64,000 nt of DNA from Anaerolineae bacterium (GTDB lineage: Bacteria > Chloroflexota > Anaerolineae > Promineifilales > Promineifilaceae): the NCBI GenBank assembly GCA_020848035.1, contig JADLAX010000077.1:1-64000 (forward strand), read 5' to 3'. The position numbers and the translations under genes are program-made. The notes under the pieces are model-generated. The model searched no databases, was not told the origin of the DNA, and saw nothing but the letters and a program-made list of their open reading frames with translations. Below are positions 41,601 through 49,640 of this stretch, piece after piece (positions within the stretch are counted from its first letter, which is position 1; each line of letters starts with the position of its first letter).

Positions 41601-42011
41601 GCCGCAGCGGTGCACGTAGATGAGGGTGGTGAGCAGCTGGAGGAGGAGTTGGATACGGCCGTTTTCCCCCAGCCGTTCACCCACCGTGGTGATGGGCCGG
41701 GCCTGGGGCAAAATTTCCATCGTGAAGTAGGGCAGCTGCTCCTGGTCGAACCCGTAGTCGCGTACGGTGATGACGCCAGGATGGCGCAGCGCCGCCAATG
41801 CCTGAAATTCATGGGCCAGGCTCAGGCGCAGTTCGGCCGTAGCGGGCTGCCAGATGGAGCTGTGCAGTCGTTTGAGCGCCACTTCTTCCTGCGTCAGGCG
41901 ATCGACGGCACGCCAGACGGCCCCCATGCCGCCCGCGCCAAGCGGCGACAGCAGCACGTAGCGGTTGCCAATTTGTGGCTGAACCAGGGTTGTTGGGGTT
42001 GGCGCAGGCAT
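38646..42011 (-). CDS. Ser/Thr protein kinase fused to AAA ATPase and TPR repeats
   Basis: A cytosolic protein of 1121 residues. The kinase domain (about 17-265) has GAGGMGAV, VALK (K47), HRDLKPGN (140-147), DFG (160-162) and APE (181-183), all functional. An AAA_16-type ATPase follows, with FIGRSAELARL and Walker A GESGMGKSR (319-327) and Walker B LLLILEDVHWAD. From about residue 690 to 1090 there are eight or more TPR-like repeats (e.g. YNNLGLIAYRRGEWAAAQDNF). No membrane segment. Its FHA targets could include the paralogues at 30190-34061. GAGGAAG precedes the ATG. Confidence 0.92.
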   Translation of the reverse strand: MPAPTPTTLVQPQIGNRYVLLSPLGAGGMGAVWRAVDRLTQEEVALKRLHSSIWQPATAELRLSLAHEFQALAALRHPGVITVRDYGFDQEQLPYFTMEILPQARPITTVGERLGENGRIQLLLQLLTTLIYVHRCGIIHRDLKPGNVLVDAQGNVKVLDFGLALTPGTASLPSGTLAYMAPELLQGGTATVASDLYAVGLLAYELLAGWHPFHHETNLPLAILQQEPDFSLLALAPGLQAVVQRLLAKEPTARYPSAAETLAALCTAVHLPLPPESRATRESFLQAAPFIGRSAELARLEDARQQAAQGQGSGWLVVGESGMGKSRLLQELRIFALVNGSQVLRGQAQANGGVYHLWAELLRPLLLPTAPTDLETAVLHAIIPDIARLVGRPVQPAPPLAAAAAQARLHLTVLDLLARAAAAQPLLLILEDVHWADENSLLLLEQLVAQHQEMALCLVASCRLYERRELLTRLASLSRLDLRPLASEAVADLSAAMLGENGRLPTLLHFLQRETEGNTFFIVEVVRALAEEAGRLDQIGAVPLPTAVFPQGIQQVAQRRLGRVPPTHVRLLKKAALAGRQLDFALLAYLAPRTRLESWLTACAQAGVLERETGTDRWHFSHDKLREAVLHRIGPRWRRRWHQQIAHGLETVYVADLGPHAANLAHHFAAAGLPDAQRRYLWVAGQHAEKGYANEAAISLYEQLLTLLPDDAAERGAVLLALGNLYKVNGQVDEALVALTAVITLPTASQHQQGQARQMLGNLERNRGQYQAALNWLTLAQADFAAVQDMAGLCQVRLEIANIFYQQGEYQMALAELDVALTLAPDDGSRARVRHNLGSVAYSQGAYETAVAYFQAALALRQAAEDWAELANSYNNLGLIAYRRGEWAAAQDNFAASLQLRRKVGDRWGIPAALANLGMIPYQQRDYATASRYWQEALLLRRQLGDMRHVAGMLDNLALVALAQQEYPTAQQLFEEVILLRQQQNDQQGLATTYSNRGRLAFMQQNYPAAVTDYRASLALSLAIGDQIGVVFALTGVAAVWAATERFEPAARLLATAERQLDQMGGAWESDEKGMFEAALAQVESHLPAERLATAWLAGQALVAATAVQFVDEVLDDRFTV

Positions 42012-42181
42012 TTTTCTTCCTCAATCCCAAGGGCCAGGGGAGCGGTTCTTGAGAATGGCTCACATTATACAAGAGGAAGCAGCGGATTTGCACAACAGTT
42101 TGCCCAGCAGCTGCCGGAAAACGCAGCAGCGGCTCGTTTAGCCAATCAATTGTTTGGCAAACCAACCGGAGGTAAACAGCC

Positions 42182-42631
42182 ATGAGCGAGCAGGGAAAAA
42201 CAAAACGAGAACGGACCACAGCGCAGGCGTCAGGGCGTGAAGAGATTTTGCGGGCGTTTGGGGCGAGCACGTCTGACATGATTCAGAAAGCGGCCGTTAT
42301 CCTGGAAGAAGAGGTAGCGGTAGGCTTGTTGGCCGCCCGCGAGGTGGAACGGAGCATGCGCGAAACGGGCGAGCTGCGCGCTGAATCATTCGATGACATC
42401 CTGGTGCGGCTGCGTCGCGATGCCCACGATGTGGTCAACATCATCGGGGAGCAGGTAGACCAGATGCGCGCGGCGGAGTTTGATGAGCTGTCGGGGCGGT
42501 TCCAGAAGGATGCCCACGAAGCGGTGGACGTGCTGCTCAACGCCGTCACCCATGCGCCAACCCTCATCAACCGCCTGCTGAAGCTGAGCAACCTCACCAC
42601 CACAGACAGCACCGACGCAAGCGCATCATGA
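42182..42631 (+). CDS. Helical protein with internal duplication, coupled to polyprenyl synthase
   Basis: GGAGG precedes the ATG at 42182. The 149-residue product is almost entirely helical and charged, with no membrane segment. An internal repeat of about 32 residues is visible: SFDDILVRLRRDAHDVVNII and EFDELSGRFQKDAHEAVDVL share FD(D/E)(I/L), a basic pair and DAH(D/E). It resembles phasin-like or coiled-coil accessory proteins but I cannot assign a family. Its stop overlaps the next start as ATGA, so it is translationally coupled to the polyprenyl synthase. Confidence 0.7.
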   Translation: MSEQGKTKRERTTAQASGREEILRAFGASTSDMIQKAAVILEEEVAVGLLAAREVERSMRETGELRAESFDDILVRLRRDAHDVVNIIGEQVDQMRAAEFDELSGRFQKDAHEAVDVLLNAVTHAPTLINRLLKLSNLTTTDSTDASAS

Positions 42632-43659
42632 CCCAATTTACCTTTTTTGAAGAGCGGCTGGCTTATTATCGGGAGATCACGCTCAACAATTTGCTCACCG
42701 TGCTGCCCACGCGGGAACCGCAGCGCTATTTTTATGAGCTGCTGCCGGATTATCCTAAACGCGGCGGCAAGGGGCTGCGGGCGGCGTTGTGCCTGGCCAC
42801 CTGCCTGGCCTATGGTGGCCGCCTGCAAAATGCGCTCAATACGGCCGTAGCAATTGAGCTATTTCACAACGGCTTCCTGGTACACGATGACATTCAGGAT
42901 GAGAGCGTGTTTCGCCGGGGCACCAACACGCTGCATGCCCAGCACGGCACCGGCGTGGCGGTGAACATTGGCAACGCGCTAAACCTGCTCAGCTTGCAGG
43001 TACTGATGAAAAACCAGGCGGTGCTGGGCGGCCGCCTGGCCTGGCAGTTGTTTAACGAAAGCGCGGAGATGCTGCGCCAGACGCTGGAAGGGCAGGCGCT
43101 GGAGCTGGGCTGGATCCGCGACAACGCCTGCGATTTAACCGACCGCGATTACCTGCGCATGGCGCTCAAGAAGACGGCGTGGTACACGTGCATTTACCCC
43201 TGTCGGGCGGGCGGCCTGGCGGCCACGGGCGGCGGCATTGACCCGGATCGTTTTTACCGGTTTGGCTGGTTTTTGGGCGTGGCTTTCCAGATTCAGGATG
43301 ACTTGCTGAACCTGGTGGGGGATTACGGCCGTTACGGCAAAGAAATCTACGGTGATTTGTGGGAAGGCAAGCGCACCCTGATGCTGATTCATCTGCTGAA
43401 CCAGGGCACGCGGCAGGAAAAAGCAGAGCTGCAAGCCATTTTGGCGCAGCGCCGCGATGAGCGTACGGAGGACCAGGTTGCCTGGATCGTGGACCGGATG
43501 AACCATTACGGCAGCATCGCTTTTGGTCGCCAGTGCGCCCGGCAGTTTGCCGGGGCAGCGCTGTACGAGTTTCGCAACGCCTACGGTCACCTGCCCGAAT
43601 CGGATGACAAGCGCTTCATTTTAGAGATGGTGCTGTATATGATTGAAAGGAAGTGTTAG
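42628..43659 (+). CDS. Polyprenyl (isoprenyl) diphosphate synthase
   Basis: A 343-residue trans-prenyltransferase that builds C15-C20 or longer isoprenyl diphosphates. The first Asp-rich motif is HDDIQDE (DDxxD, residues 87-91). The second is FQIQDDLLNLVGD, which has DDxxN in place of DDxxD. Substrate-binding KRGGKGLR lies at residues 44-51. Chain length cannot be told from the motif. A C-terminal extension (from about residue 260) is longer than in IspA. It overlaps the convergent BTAD gene by 4 bp at the stop codon. Confidence 0.9.
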   Translation: MTQFTFFEERLAYYREITLNNLLTVLPTREPQRYFYELLPDYPKRGGKGLRAALCLATCLAYGGRLQNALNTAVAIELFHNGFLVHDDIQDESVFRRGTNTLHAQHGTGVAVNIGNALNLLSLQVLMKNQAVLGGRLAWQLFNESAEMLRQTLEGQALELGWIRDNACDLTDRDYLRMALKKTAWYTCIYPCRAGGLAATGGGIDPDRFYRFGWFLGVAFQIQDDLLNLVGDYGRYGKEIYGDLWEGKRTLMLIHLLNQGTRQEKAELQAILAQRRDERTEDQVAWIVDRMNHYGSIAFGRQCARQFAGAALYEFRNAYGHLPESDDKRFILEMVLYMIERKC

Positions 43660-46600
43660 TTACGGCCGTTCACTGACAATTGCTGGAGGATTTCTGCAAT
43701 AACCTCTTCAAGCGCTTTGTTTTGTTCCGGCATCGCTCCACCCGCACTGGTGGATTCCGGCAGCTGCGACGCCAGTTGTTTGAGCAGTTCGCCCGAACGA
43801 TCCTTTGTTTCCCGATTGGTTGAAGGATGATGAAACACCAGGGTGGCAATTGTTTCAGCCTGGCTGGCCTTGCCCTGACGCGCCAAGAGGACGGCCGTAC
43901 TCAGTAAGCAAAACAGCATCGCCGACACCGAACCAATCTCTTGCGCCATTTGCAAACCAGCCTGAGTGTGCTGCCACGCCGTGGGGTAATCGCCCACCGC
44001 CCCGAACACACCGCCTAAGCTGCCCAGGGCGTGGGCGGCAATGTGACGGTGCCCAAGCTCGCGGCAAATTGCCAGGCATTCCTCAAGAAAGAGCCGCGAT
44101 TCGTCATACTCTGCCAGCATATAACAGGCCACGCCCAGGTTGTTCAAGGCAACGGCGGCACCCATCGGATAGCCAATTTCCCGAAAAATATCGAGAGCCT
44201 CTTGCTCCAGGGGCTTCACCGCCGCATACCGGGCCTGACCCAGCGCAATAAAACCCAGATTCACCAGGACGGTGGCGATCCCTTTTTGATCGCCTAGCGC
44301 CCGCCGCAGGGCCAGGCTCTCTTCATGGAGTTGGTGAGCCTGGTCAAATTCGCCCCGTTCTGCGTAAGCTGTGGCCAGGCCGTTCATCGCGGAGGCGATG
44401 TGATGGGAGTTGCCGACAAGACGATGCTGCGCCAGGCTCTTTGTGTAATGAAGGATCGATTGGTCAAAATCGCCTTCGGCACGGGCCATATTGCCGAGGC
44501 ATTGGAAGCAGAGCGCTTCCTCAGCGGGTAGTGGCGGCTGCGCTTCATGGAAAATGGCGGAGCATTGCGCAATCAAGGTTCGCGCCAGCGCAAAGCGATC
44601 CAGTCGGTGATAGAACCAGGCCTGCCGGACAAGCAGCCTGCCAAAAAGCGGGCTTTTGTCGCTCGTAGCGGCCTGCGCCGCGTCGGCGGCTGAGCCAAAC
44701 AATTGCACAGCCTCGGTATACCAACCCACATATTCCAGGAAAACGCGCAGGCTCTCCAGGGCAGGGGCCAGTAAGTCCGGCTGCCTGGTCGCAACGGCCC
44801 ATTCCCAGGCTGCCCGGATATTGTCCATCTCGGCAGCGATCTCCTGCCGCGCCCGGTTTTGTTGGGCACCATTGAGGGCGTCTTCTTGTTTGGCCAGAAA
44901 GTTAATGGTGGTCTGGCAGTGGCGTCGTTGTATCTCGGCAAAGTGTGATGGGGCAGCTTTTAGCTGGTTGGCGGCGAAGTGGCGGAGCAGCTCATGCATG
45001 GTGTAACGGCCGTTTTCATCCCGGCGCAGCAGTGATTTTTCACATAGGGCGGATAGAACTGACAGAGGCGACTGGGTAACGGCCGTCGCCATCTCTCGTG
45101 TACAGCCACCCTGGAAAACAGAAATCCGGGCAAACGTGTCGCGCTCGTCATCCGCCAGCAAGGCCCAGGAATGCTCAAAGGCAGCTTGCAAACTGCGGTG
45201 CCGGGTGGGCACATCTTTTTGCGTTGTGGCTAAAAAGCTCACGTTATAGGCGATCTCATCGGCAATTTCGGCACAGGTCAGCTGGCGTACCCAGGCGGCG
45301 GCCAATTCAATGGCCAGCGGAAGGCCATCAACGAGCTGGCAAATGCGGGTAACGGCCGTTTGATTCCCGGCGTTTATGACAAAATCTGGCAGTATCATCT
45401 GGGCCCGATTCAAAAATAGCTGGGTGGCGCTGTAATTCCCGGTAATTACATCTGGCGTGGGGGGCACCGCCAAACCAGCCAACTCCAGCAGCCTCTCGCC
45501 ACGCAAATTAAGCCGCTCCCGTGAAGTAACCAGCAGGCGCACCTCGGGACACGCCTGAATCAAGCGGCTAACCCACGCATCCATGCCAGACAGATGTTCC
45601 AGATTGTCAAGAACCAGCAAAAGTTCCTTGTCATGCAGGTAAGTCAGCAGTTGGTCAGAGGGGTCGGCGGTGCCACTTAAGGCGGCACCAAGAATTTCGG
45701 CCACCGTATTGGGTATCGTTTCAAGTGAATTAACGGCCGCCAGGGGCACAAAAACCACGCCATGCAGGAACAGGTCGGCGGCACGAACGGCCGTTTCCAG
45801 GGCCAAGCGGGTTTTGCCGCTCCCACCGGTACCGCTAATAGTCACCAGGTGGCAGGTGGGGTCGGCCAGCAAACGGAGCAGGTAGGCCAGTTCGTTGTGG
45901 CGTCCGACAAACGGGGTCGTCGAAGTCGGCAGATGAATGCGGGGCCTGGCGTCACGGATGCGCTCAAATAAAGCCGAGGTTTCCGGCGACGGCGCTACCC
46001 CCAGTTCATCACTAAGCAGCTGACGACACAGCTTGTATTGCGCCAGCGCCGCGGAACGTTGGCCGCTGCGCAGCTGGGCCAGCATCAGCTGGCGGTGAGC
46101 TTCTTCACGCCAGGGCTCCAACGTGAGCAGGCGGGTGGCGCTGTCGATAGCCTGGCCGTATTCGCCCCGGCTGAGGTGGTGTTCGGCCAGGGTGTGCAGG
46201 GTGTGCAGCATCAGTTCGCGGTAACGCGCGCGTTGGGCCAGCATCCATTCTTCAAATTCGGGGGCATCGCGCACGTAAAAACCGGCCAGAAAATCACCCT
46301 GGTAGAGGGCGGTGGCCTGCTGCAAAGCGGCCGTGCGGATGAGCAGGTCGGCGCCTCGCGCCGTGTGCAGCTGGTTTTCAAATTGGGCGACATCGAGGGT
46401 GTGGGGCACGGCCGTATTCCAGCCAACGGTTTCACGGGTAATGATGAGGTGGGGGTCAACCAGTTTGCGCAGATTGCTTAACGTCTGGCGCAGGTTGTTT
46501 TTGGCGTCGGCGTCGGTCATCTCGCCCCAAAGCAGGGCCGCCAACGCCTCACGCTGGTGCGTCCGGGCCGTCACGGCGAGATAGGCCAGCAAGGCGGGCG

Positions 46601-46688
46601 CTTTGCTGGACACAAAACCGCTAATTGGAGCATCCCCCCGACGAATTGCCATACCGCCAAACAAACGGATTTCTAAAACGGCCGTCAT
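43656..46688 (-). CDS. AfsR/BTAD-type regulator with NB-ARC ATPase and TPR repeats
   Basis: I start at 46688 because GGAGC lies just upstream and the family core begins there; the longer frame to 47003 covers the divergent gene. The 1010-residue protein has an OmpR-type winged helix (residues 1-95, LLAYLAVTARTHQREALAALLWG), a BTAD domain (about 95-245), an NB-ARC ATPase with Walker A SGTGGSGKTR (285-294), Walker B LLLVLDNLEHL and GLPLAIELAA, then TPR repeats (about 640-980). It is a SARP/AfsR-like activator, usually controlling nearby genes. Confidence 0.92.
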   Translation of the reverse strand: MTAVLEIRLFGGMAIRRGDAPISGFVSSKAPALLAYLAVTARTHQREALAALLWGEMTDADAKNNLRQTLSNLRKLVDPHLIITRETVGWNTAVPHTLDVAQFENQLHTARGADLLIRTAALQQATALYQGDFLAGFYVRDAPEFEEWMLAQRARYRELMLHTLHTLAEHHLSRGEYGQAIDSATRLLTLEPWREEAHRQLMLAQLRSGQRSAALAQYKLCRQLLSDELGVAPSPETSALFERIRDARPRIHLPTSTTPFVGRHNELAYLLRLLADPTCHLVTISGTGGSGKTRLALETAVRAADLFLHGVVFVPLAAVNSLETIPNTVAEILGAALSGTADPSDQLLTYLHDKELLLVLDNLEHLSGMDAWVSRLIQACPEVRLLVTSRERLNLRGERLLELAGLAVPPTPDVITGNYSATQLFLNRAQMILPDFVINAGNQTAVTRICQLVDGLPLAIELAAAWVRQLTCAEIADEIAYNVSFLATTQKDVPTRHRSLQAAFEHSWALLADDERDTFARISVFQGGCTREMATAVTQSPLSVLSALCEKSLLRRDENGRYTMHELLRHFAANQLKAAPSHFAEIQRRHCQTTINFLAKQEDALNGAQQNRARQEIAAEMDNIRAAWEWAVATRQPDLLAPALESLRVFLEYVGWYTEAVQLFGSAADAAQAATSDKSPLFGRLLVRQAWFYHRLDRFALARTLIAQCSAIFHEAQPPLPAEEALCFQCLGNMARAEGDFDQSILHYTKSLAQHRLVGNSHHIASAMNGLATAYAERGEFDQAHQLHEESLALRRALGDQKGIATVLVNLGFIALGQARYAAVKPLEQEALDIFREIGYPMGAAVALNNLGVACYMLAEYDESRLFLEECLAICRELGHRHIAAHALGSLGGVFGAVGDYPTAWQHTQAGLQMAQEIGSVSAMLFCLLSTAVLLARQGKASQAETIATLVFHHPSTNRETKDRSGELLKQLASQLPESTSAGGAMPEQNKALEEVIAEILQQLSVNGRN

Positions 46689-46773
46689 TGCTTGCTCCAA
46701 TAAATGATCTCTAAATGTTCGCTTTTTAAGATAGGCCAAGCGTAACACAAACGCAGGTTGATGGGAAGAAAGC

Positions 46774-46998
46774 ATGGACAGAGAACTCGGGAAACGGCCG
46801 TTGCGGTACCACAGCTTCATCCTCACGTTGTGGACAGAAGGCGGCGGGCTGCCCAATGCCCCGCCCGTCTGGCGCATCAGCCTGCAAGACCCCCACACGT
46901 CTGAGCGGCGCGGCTTCAAGGATTGGGCAGAACTGGGGCGATTTTTGGCGGAATGGACGGCCGTTCCGCCTGCCGAAAAGTCAGATGCTGAAAAATAA
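46774..46998 (+). CDS. Small conserved-looking soluble protein
   Basis: The 74-residue protein has a GGGAAG Shine-Dalgarno. It contains RYHSFILTLWTEGG, PPVWRISLQDPHTSERRGF and WAELGRFLAEW, a pattern of one strand, a hairpin and a helix that seems to recur as a small family in this phylum (recollection). No function known. It is the first gene of the operon to 49469 and is divergent from the AfsR-like regulator, a likely target arrangement. Confidence 0.6.
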   Translation: MDRELGKRPLRYHSFILTLWTEGGGLPNAPPVWRISLQDPHTSERRGFKDWAELGRFLAEWTAVPPAEKSDAEK

Positions 46999-47025
46999 GT
47001 CAAACAAAATCAAGGAACATGCCAA

Positions 47026-47463
47026 ATGATAAAAATGGAACAAAGCGTCATCATCAACTGCCCGCAAGAAGTGGTTTTTGCCTTCGTCGCCAACCCGGAA
47101 AATGAAACGAAATGGCAGGCCGATCTGGTCGAGGCGAAATTCACCACCAATGGGACCGTGGGTGTTGGCTCTAAAGGGCGTGATCGGCGGCAGTTTATGG
47201 GTAAACCCGTCGAGACAACCTGGGAGGTGACCGAATATCAACCCGACCACAAGATGGCTTTTCGGGTTATTACCGGCCCAATCCCGTTTCATGGCGCTTA
47301 TCTGTTTGAGCCTGTGGCCGGCGGCACAAAATTTACTTTTAGCGCCTGGGCAAAAACAAAAGGCCTCTCTAAATTATTCGATCCCCTCGTCAATCGGATG
47401 GGAAGAAAACAGTATGAACGTGATCTGGCTGCATTAAAAGCTGTCCTGGAAACAGAGCACTAG
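47026..47463 (+). CDS. SRPBCC family protein
   Basis: A 145-residue START-like/polyketide-cyclase-type lipid- or small-molecule-binding protein. Beginning VIINCPQEVVFAFVANPENETKWQADLVEA and ending in a long C-terminal helix (LFDPLVNRMGRKQYERDLAALKAVLE), it is the standard fold and length. Ligand unknown. It lies 27 bp after the small gene upstream. AAGGAACATGCCA is the likely ribosome-binding site. Confidence 0.85.
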   Translation: MIKMEQSVIINCPQEVVFAFVANPENETKWQADLVEAKFTTNGTVGVGSKGRDRRQFMGKPVETTWEVTEYQPDHKMAFRVITGPIPFHGAYLFEPVAGGTKFTFSAWAKTKGLSKLFDPLVNRMGRKQYERDLAALKAVLETEH

Positions 47464-47464
47464 T

Positions 47465-47569
47465 ACAGTCTGGCGGAAATCTACATAACGTTATTATGAC
47501 AAGTTGCCGGACTGTTTAAGTATTGCGCTGTCATCCATAACCTTTTGTGAACTTTCGGAGCGCAATACT
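47465..47569 (+). other. Two consecutive hairpins between SRPBCC and membrane-protein genes
   Basis: ACAGTCTGGC (47465-47474) pairs with 47506-47515 (9 of 10), and AGTATTGCGCT (47519-47529) pairs perfectly with 47559-47569. They could be an attenuator or processing site inside the operon; no known RNA family matches. Confidence 0.4.
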
Positions 47570-47603
47570 AGATTGGCAAATTCAAAGCAAAAGGAGAGTT
47601 TCG

Positions 47604-48053
47604 ATGAAAAAATTACAGTGGTGGTTTCGTGTGATTGGGGTGTGGTATCTGCTGCTTGGCCTGATGAACATCTACATGATGTTTCTCGGCAGCCCGGACT
47701 ATTTAGCGCAAAACATTCCCTTTCCAACCGATCAATGGGCAATCCGCGCTTTTGTCGATGGCTGGTCACCTTTCCTGTTTGAGATGTTTGGCATTGCCAC
47801 CTTTGCCCTGTGGGCGTCGCGTGAACCGGGCAAACATACCAGCGCTGCCCTGCTCCTGGTCTGGCTAGAGCTCCTGCACGGTGTGCTGGATGACATCTTC
47901 TTGATTGCCCGGGGGTATGACGCCGGTGGGTATATCGCCTTTATCGTGATTCATTTGATCATAATCGCCAGCGGCTTGTGGGCAGTGCGGCAGGCACAGG
48001 CGGACATGGCACCAGGAACGGCCGTTACGCCCACCCTGGCTGTCGGTGATTAA
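47604..48053 (+). CDS. Four-helix membrane protein, BphX-like
   Basis: The start at 47604 follows AAGGAG. The 149-residue protein has about four membrane helices: WFRVIGVWYLLLGLMNIYMMF, FLFEMFGIATFALW, ALLLVWLELLHGVLDDIFLI and IAFIVIHLIIIASGLWAV. The N-terminal KKLQWWFRVIGVWYLLLG resembles BphX-type small membrane proteins of unknown function. It is in a run of redox-linked genes. Confidence 0.6.
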   Translation: MKKLQWWFRVIGVWYLLLGLMNIYMMFLGSPDYLAQNIPFPTDQWAIRAFVDGWSPFLFEMFGIATFALWASREPGKHTSAALLLVWLELLHGVLDDIFLIARGYDAGGYIAFIVIHLIIIASGLWAVRQAQADMAPGTAVTPTLAVGD

Positions 48054-48054
48054 G

Positions 48055-48405
48055 ATGATGAGGCGAAAACGGCCGTTTTGCCTGCTGCTAATGCTCTCCC
48101 TGCTCCTGCTGGCCGGCTGCCGCCTGGGAGAAAGCACCATCACCGTCCAAACCGACGGGATGCGCTTTGTGCAGGGTGAAGTGCAAACAAAAGCCGGTCA
48201 GCCCGTGACGCTGCGCGTGGTTAACCAGGATGATTACGCCCACGCCTTCGACATGGATGAATTTGACATTCACACCCCGCTGGCCGCCAATGAAAGCGCC
48301 ACCTTTGTGTTTACACCAGAACAGGCTGGTCGTTATACCTTCTACTGCGGGGTGCCAGGGCATGAAGCGGCCGGTATGGTCGGCGTTTTGATCGTCACCC
48401 CCTAA
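48055..48405 (+). CDS. Cupredoxin lipoprotein
   Basis: A 116-residue lipoprotein: signal with lipobox LLAGC (Cys at about residue 22) and a plastocyanin-like domain. Type 1 copper ligands are in place: His in DYAHAFDMDEF, and Cys, His, Met in FYCGVPGHEAAGM. It should be an extracytoplasmic electron carrier. Start lies 2 bp behind the upstream stop. It precedes a dihaem cytochrome gene by 83 bp, so electrons may pass between them. Confidence 0.9.
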   Translation: MMRRKRPFCLLLMLSLLLLAGCRLGESTITVQTDGMRFVQGEVQTKAGQPVTLRVVNQDDYAHAFDMDEFDIHTPLAANESATFVFTPEQAGRYTFYCGVPGHEAAGMVGVLIVTP

Positions 48406-48488
48406 TGTGTTTGCCCGGTTTAACCCTAAACGATCGCCAAATGATCGGTGGTTAAGCTGGCCGTAACTTGAATTCCAGGAGGAAGAAA

Positions 48489-49469
48489 ATGATTGGTAAT
48501 CTTTTCGTTTTGTTGATTGTATTGGGTCTGGTTGTTTTGTTTGGCTGGCTGACGTACCGGGCCGTGCGGGCCAGGAAGCTGTGGGTGAAAATCGCCGGGG
48601 GCGTGGGAGCCGGATTGGTAACCCTGATTCTGGCCGCAATGGTTTTTCTGGGTGGCAAGGGGATTGCAGTCACTTATTTTCCCGATGAACCAACCGCACC
48701 AGATTTAACCGTCGCTGGCACACCGGAACAAATTGCGCGCGGTGAATACCTGGTGAGCCTTTCTTGCATAGGCTGCCACGGCGCAGTGGATGCCAGCGGC
48801 AATCCGAGCGGTGAACTGCCCCTGACGGGTGGCTGGAACATCGCCGAAGCCGAAGGGTTTGGCTTTATGGGCAGCATGGTGACCGAAAATCTAACACCCG
48901 GCGGCAAGCTGGCCGGGTACAGCGATGGCGAGCTGTTCCGCGTTTTGCGGCACAGCGTCGATCAGGAGGGTGTTAAGCTGGGCTTTATGGACTTTCTGCC
49001 CTACAAAGAGCTGAGCGATGCGGATACGGAAGCGATTATTGCTTATCTGCGCTCGGTGGAACCGATGGAAACGGCCGTTGCCACTGGTGACAAATTGAAC
49101 TTTGTCGGCGCTGTTCTAACAGGTTCAGGCATGATTCCGCCCGGCGGCTGGGGTGCGGAAACGGTAACCGCCCCGCCCGAAGGCGTAACGGCCGAATACG
49201 GCCAATATGTTGCCACCTTCGGCGAATGTCGCGGCTGTCATGGCCCAGACATGACCGGCACCGAAGCGTCAATGGCTGGCCCGGCCGTTCCCAACCCGCG
49301 CCCGCTGGTGAGCACCGTCACCCAGGCAGAATTTACGGCAATGATGCGCAGCGGCATCAAGCCAGATGGCACCCCGTTCCCCGATACCATGCCCTGGCAA
49401 AACGCCGCCAAAATGGCGGATGATGACCTGGCGGCCCTATATGCTTACCTGACCGCGCCCGTGGAATAA
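48489..49469 (+). CDS. Membrane-anchored dihaem cytochrome c
   Basis: A 326-residue protein with two membrane helices (about residues 5-22 and 33-58) and two c-type haem motifs: CIGCH (residues 93-97) and CRGCH (about 248-252), each within a cytochrome-c-like domain. A distal Met is available in both (FMGSMV; TGTEASM). ATG at 48489 is behind AGGAGGAAG. The architecture resembles alcohol-dehydrogenase or gluconate-dehydrogenase cytochrome subunits, but the catalytic partner is not here. It ends the operon with SRPBCC and cupredoxin genes. Confidence 0.9.
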   Translation: MIGNLFVLLIVLGLVVLFGWLTYRAVRARKLWVKIAGGVGAGLVTLILAAMVFLGGKGIAVTYFPDEPTAPDLTVAGTPEQIARGEYLVSLSCIGCHGAVDASGNPSGELPLTGGWNIAEAEGFGFMGSMVTENLTPGGKLAGYSDGELFRVLRHSVDQEGVKLGFMDFLPYKELSDADTEAIIAYLRSVEPMETAVATGDKLNFVGAVLTGSGMIPPGGWGAETVTAPPEGVTAEYGQYVATFGECRGCHGPDMTGTEASMAGPAVPNPRPLVSTVTQAEFTAMMRSGIKPDGTPFPDTMPWQNAAKMADDDLAALYAYLTAPVE

Positions 49470-49484
49470 CAAGCTGGTGGTGCA

Positions 49485-49513
49485 GTGCGACGCACTTCGG
49501 AAGTGCGTCGCAC
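49485..49513. terminator. 14-bp perfect hairpin after the redox operon
   Basis: GTGCGACGCACTTC pairs perfectly with 49500-49513 around a C(TTCG)G-type loop. No T-run follows, so it may be an insulator or REP element rather than a true terminator. Confidence 0.55.
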
Positions 49514-49640
49514 CTGGAGGTTCAGATGGATACACAAGCAGTTTCACTGGGTTTACGGCCGTTATGCGCTATGTCATCGTGCTGGTGCTGGCGAGAGATG
49601 GCCAATCTCGGTGACTGGCCCACTCTGGCTGAACAAACCG

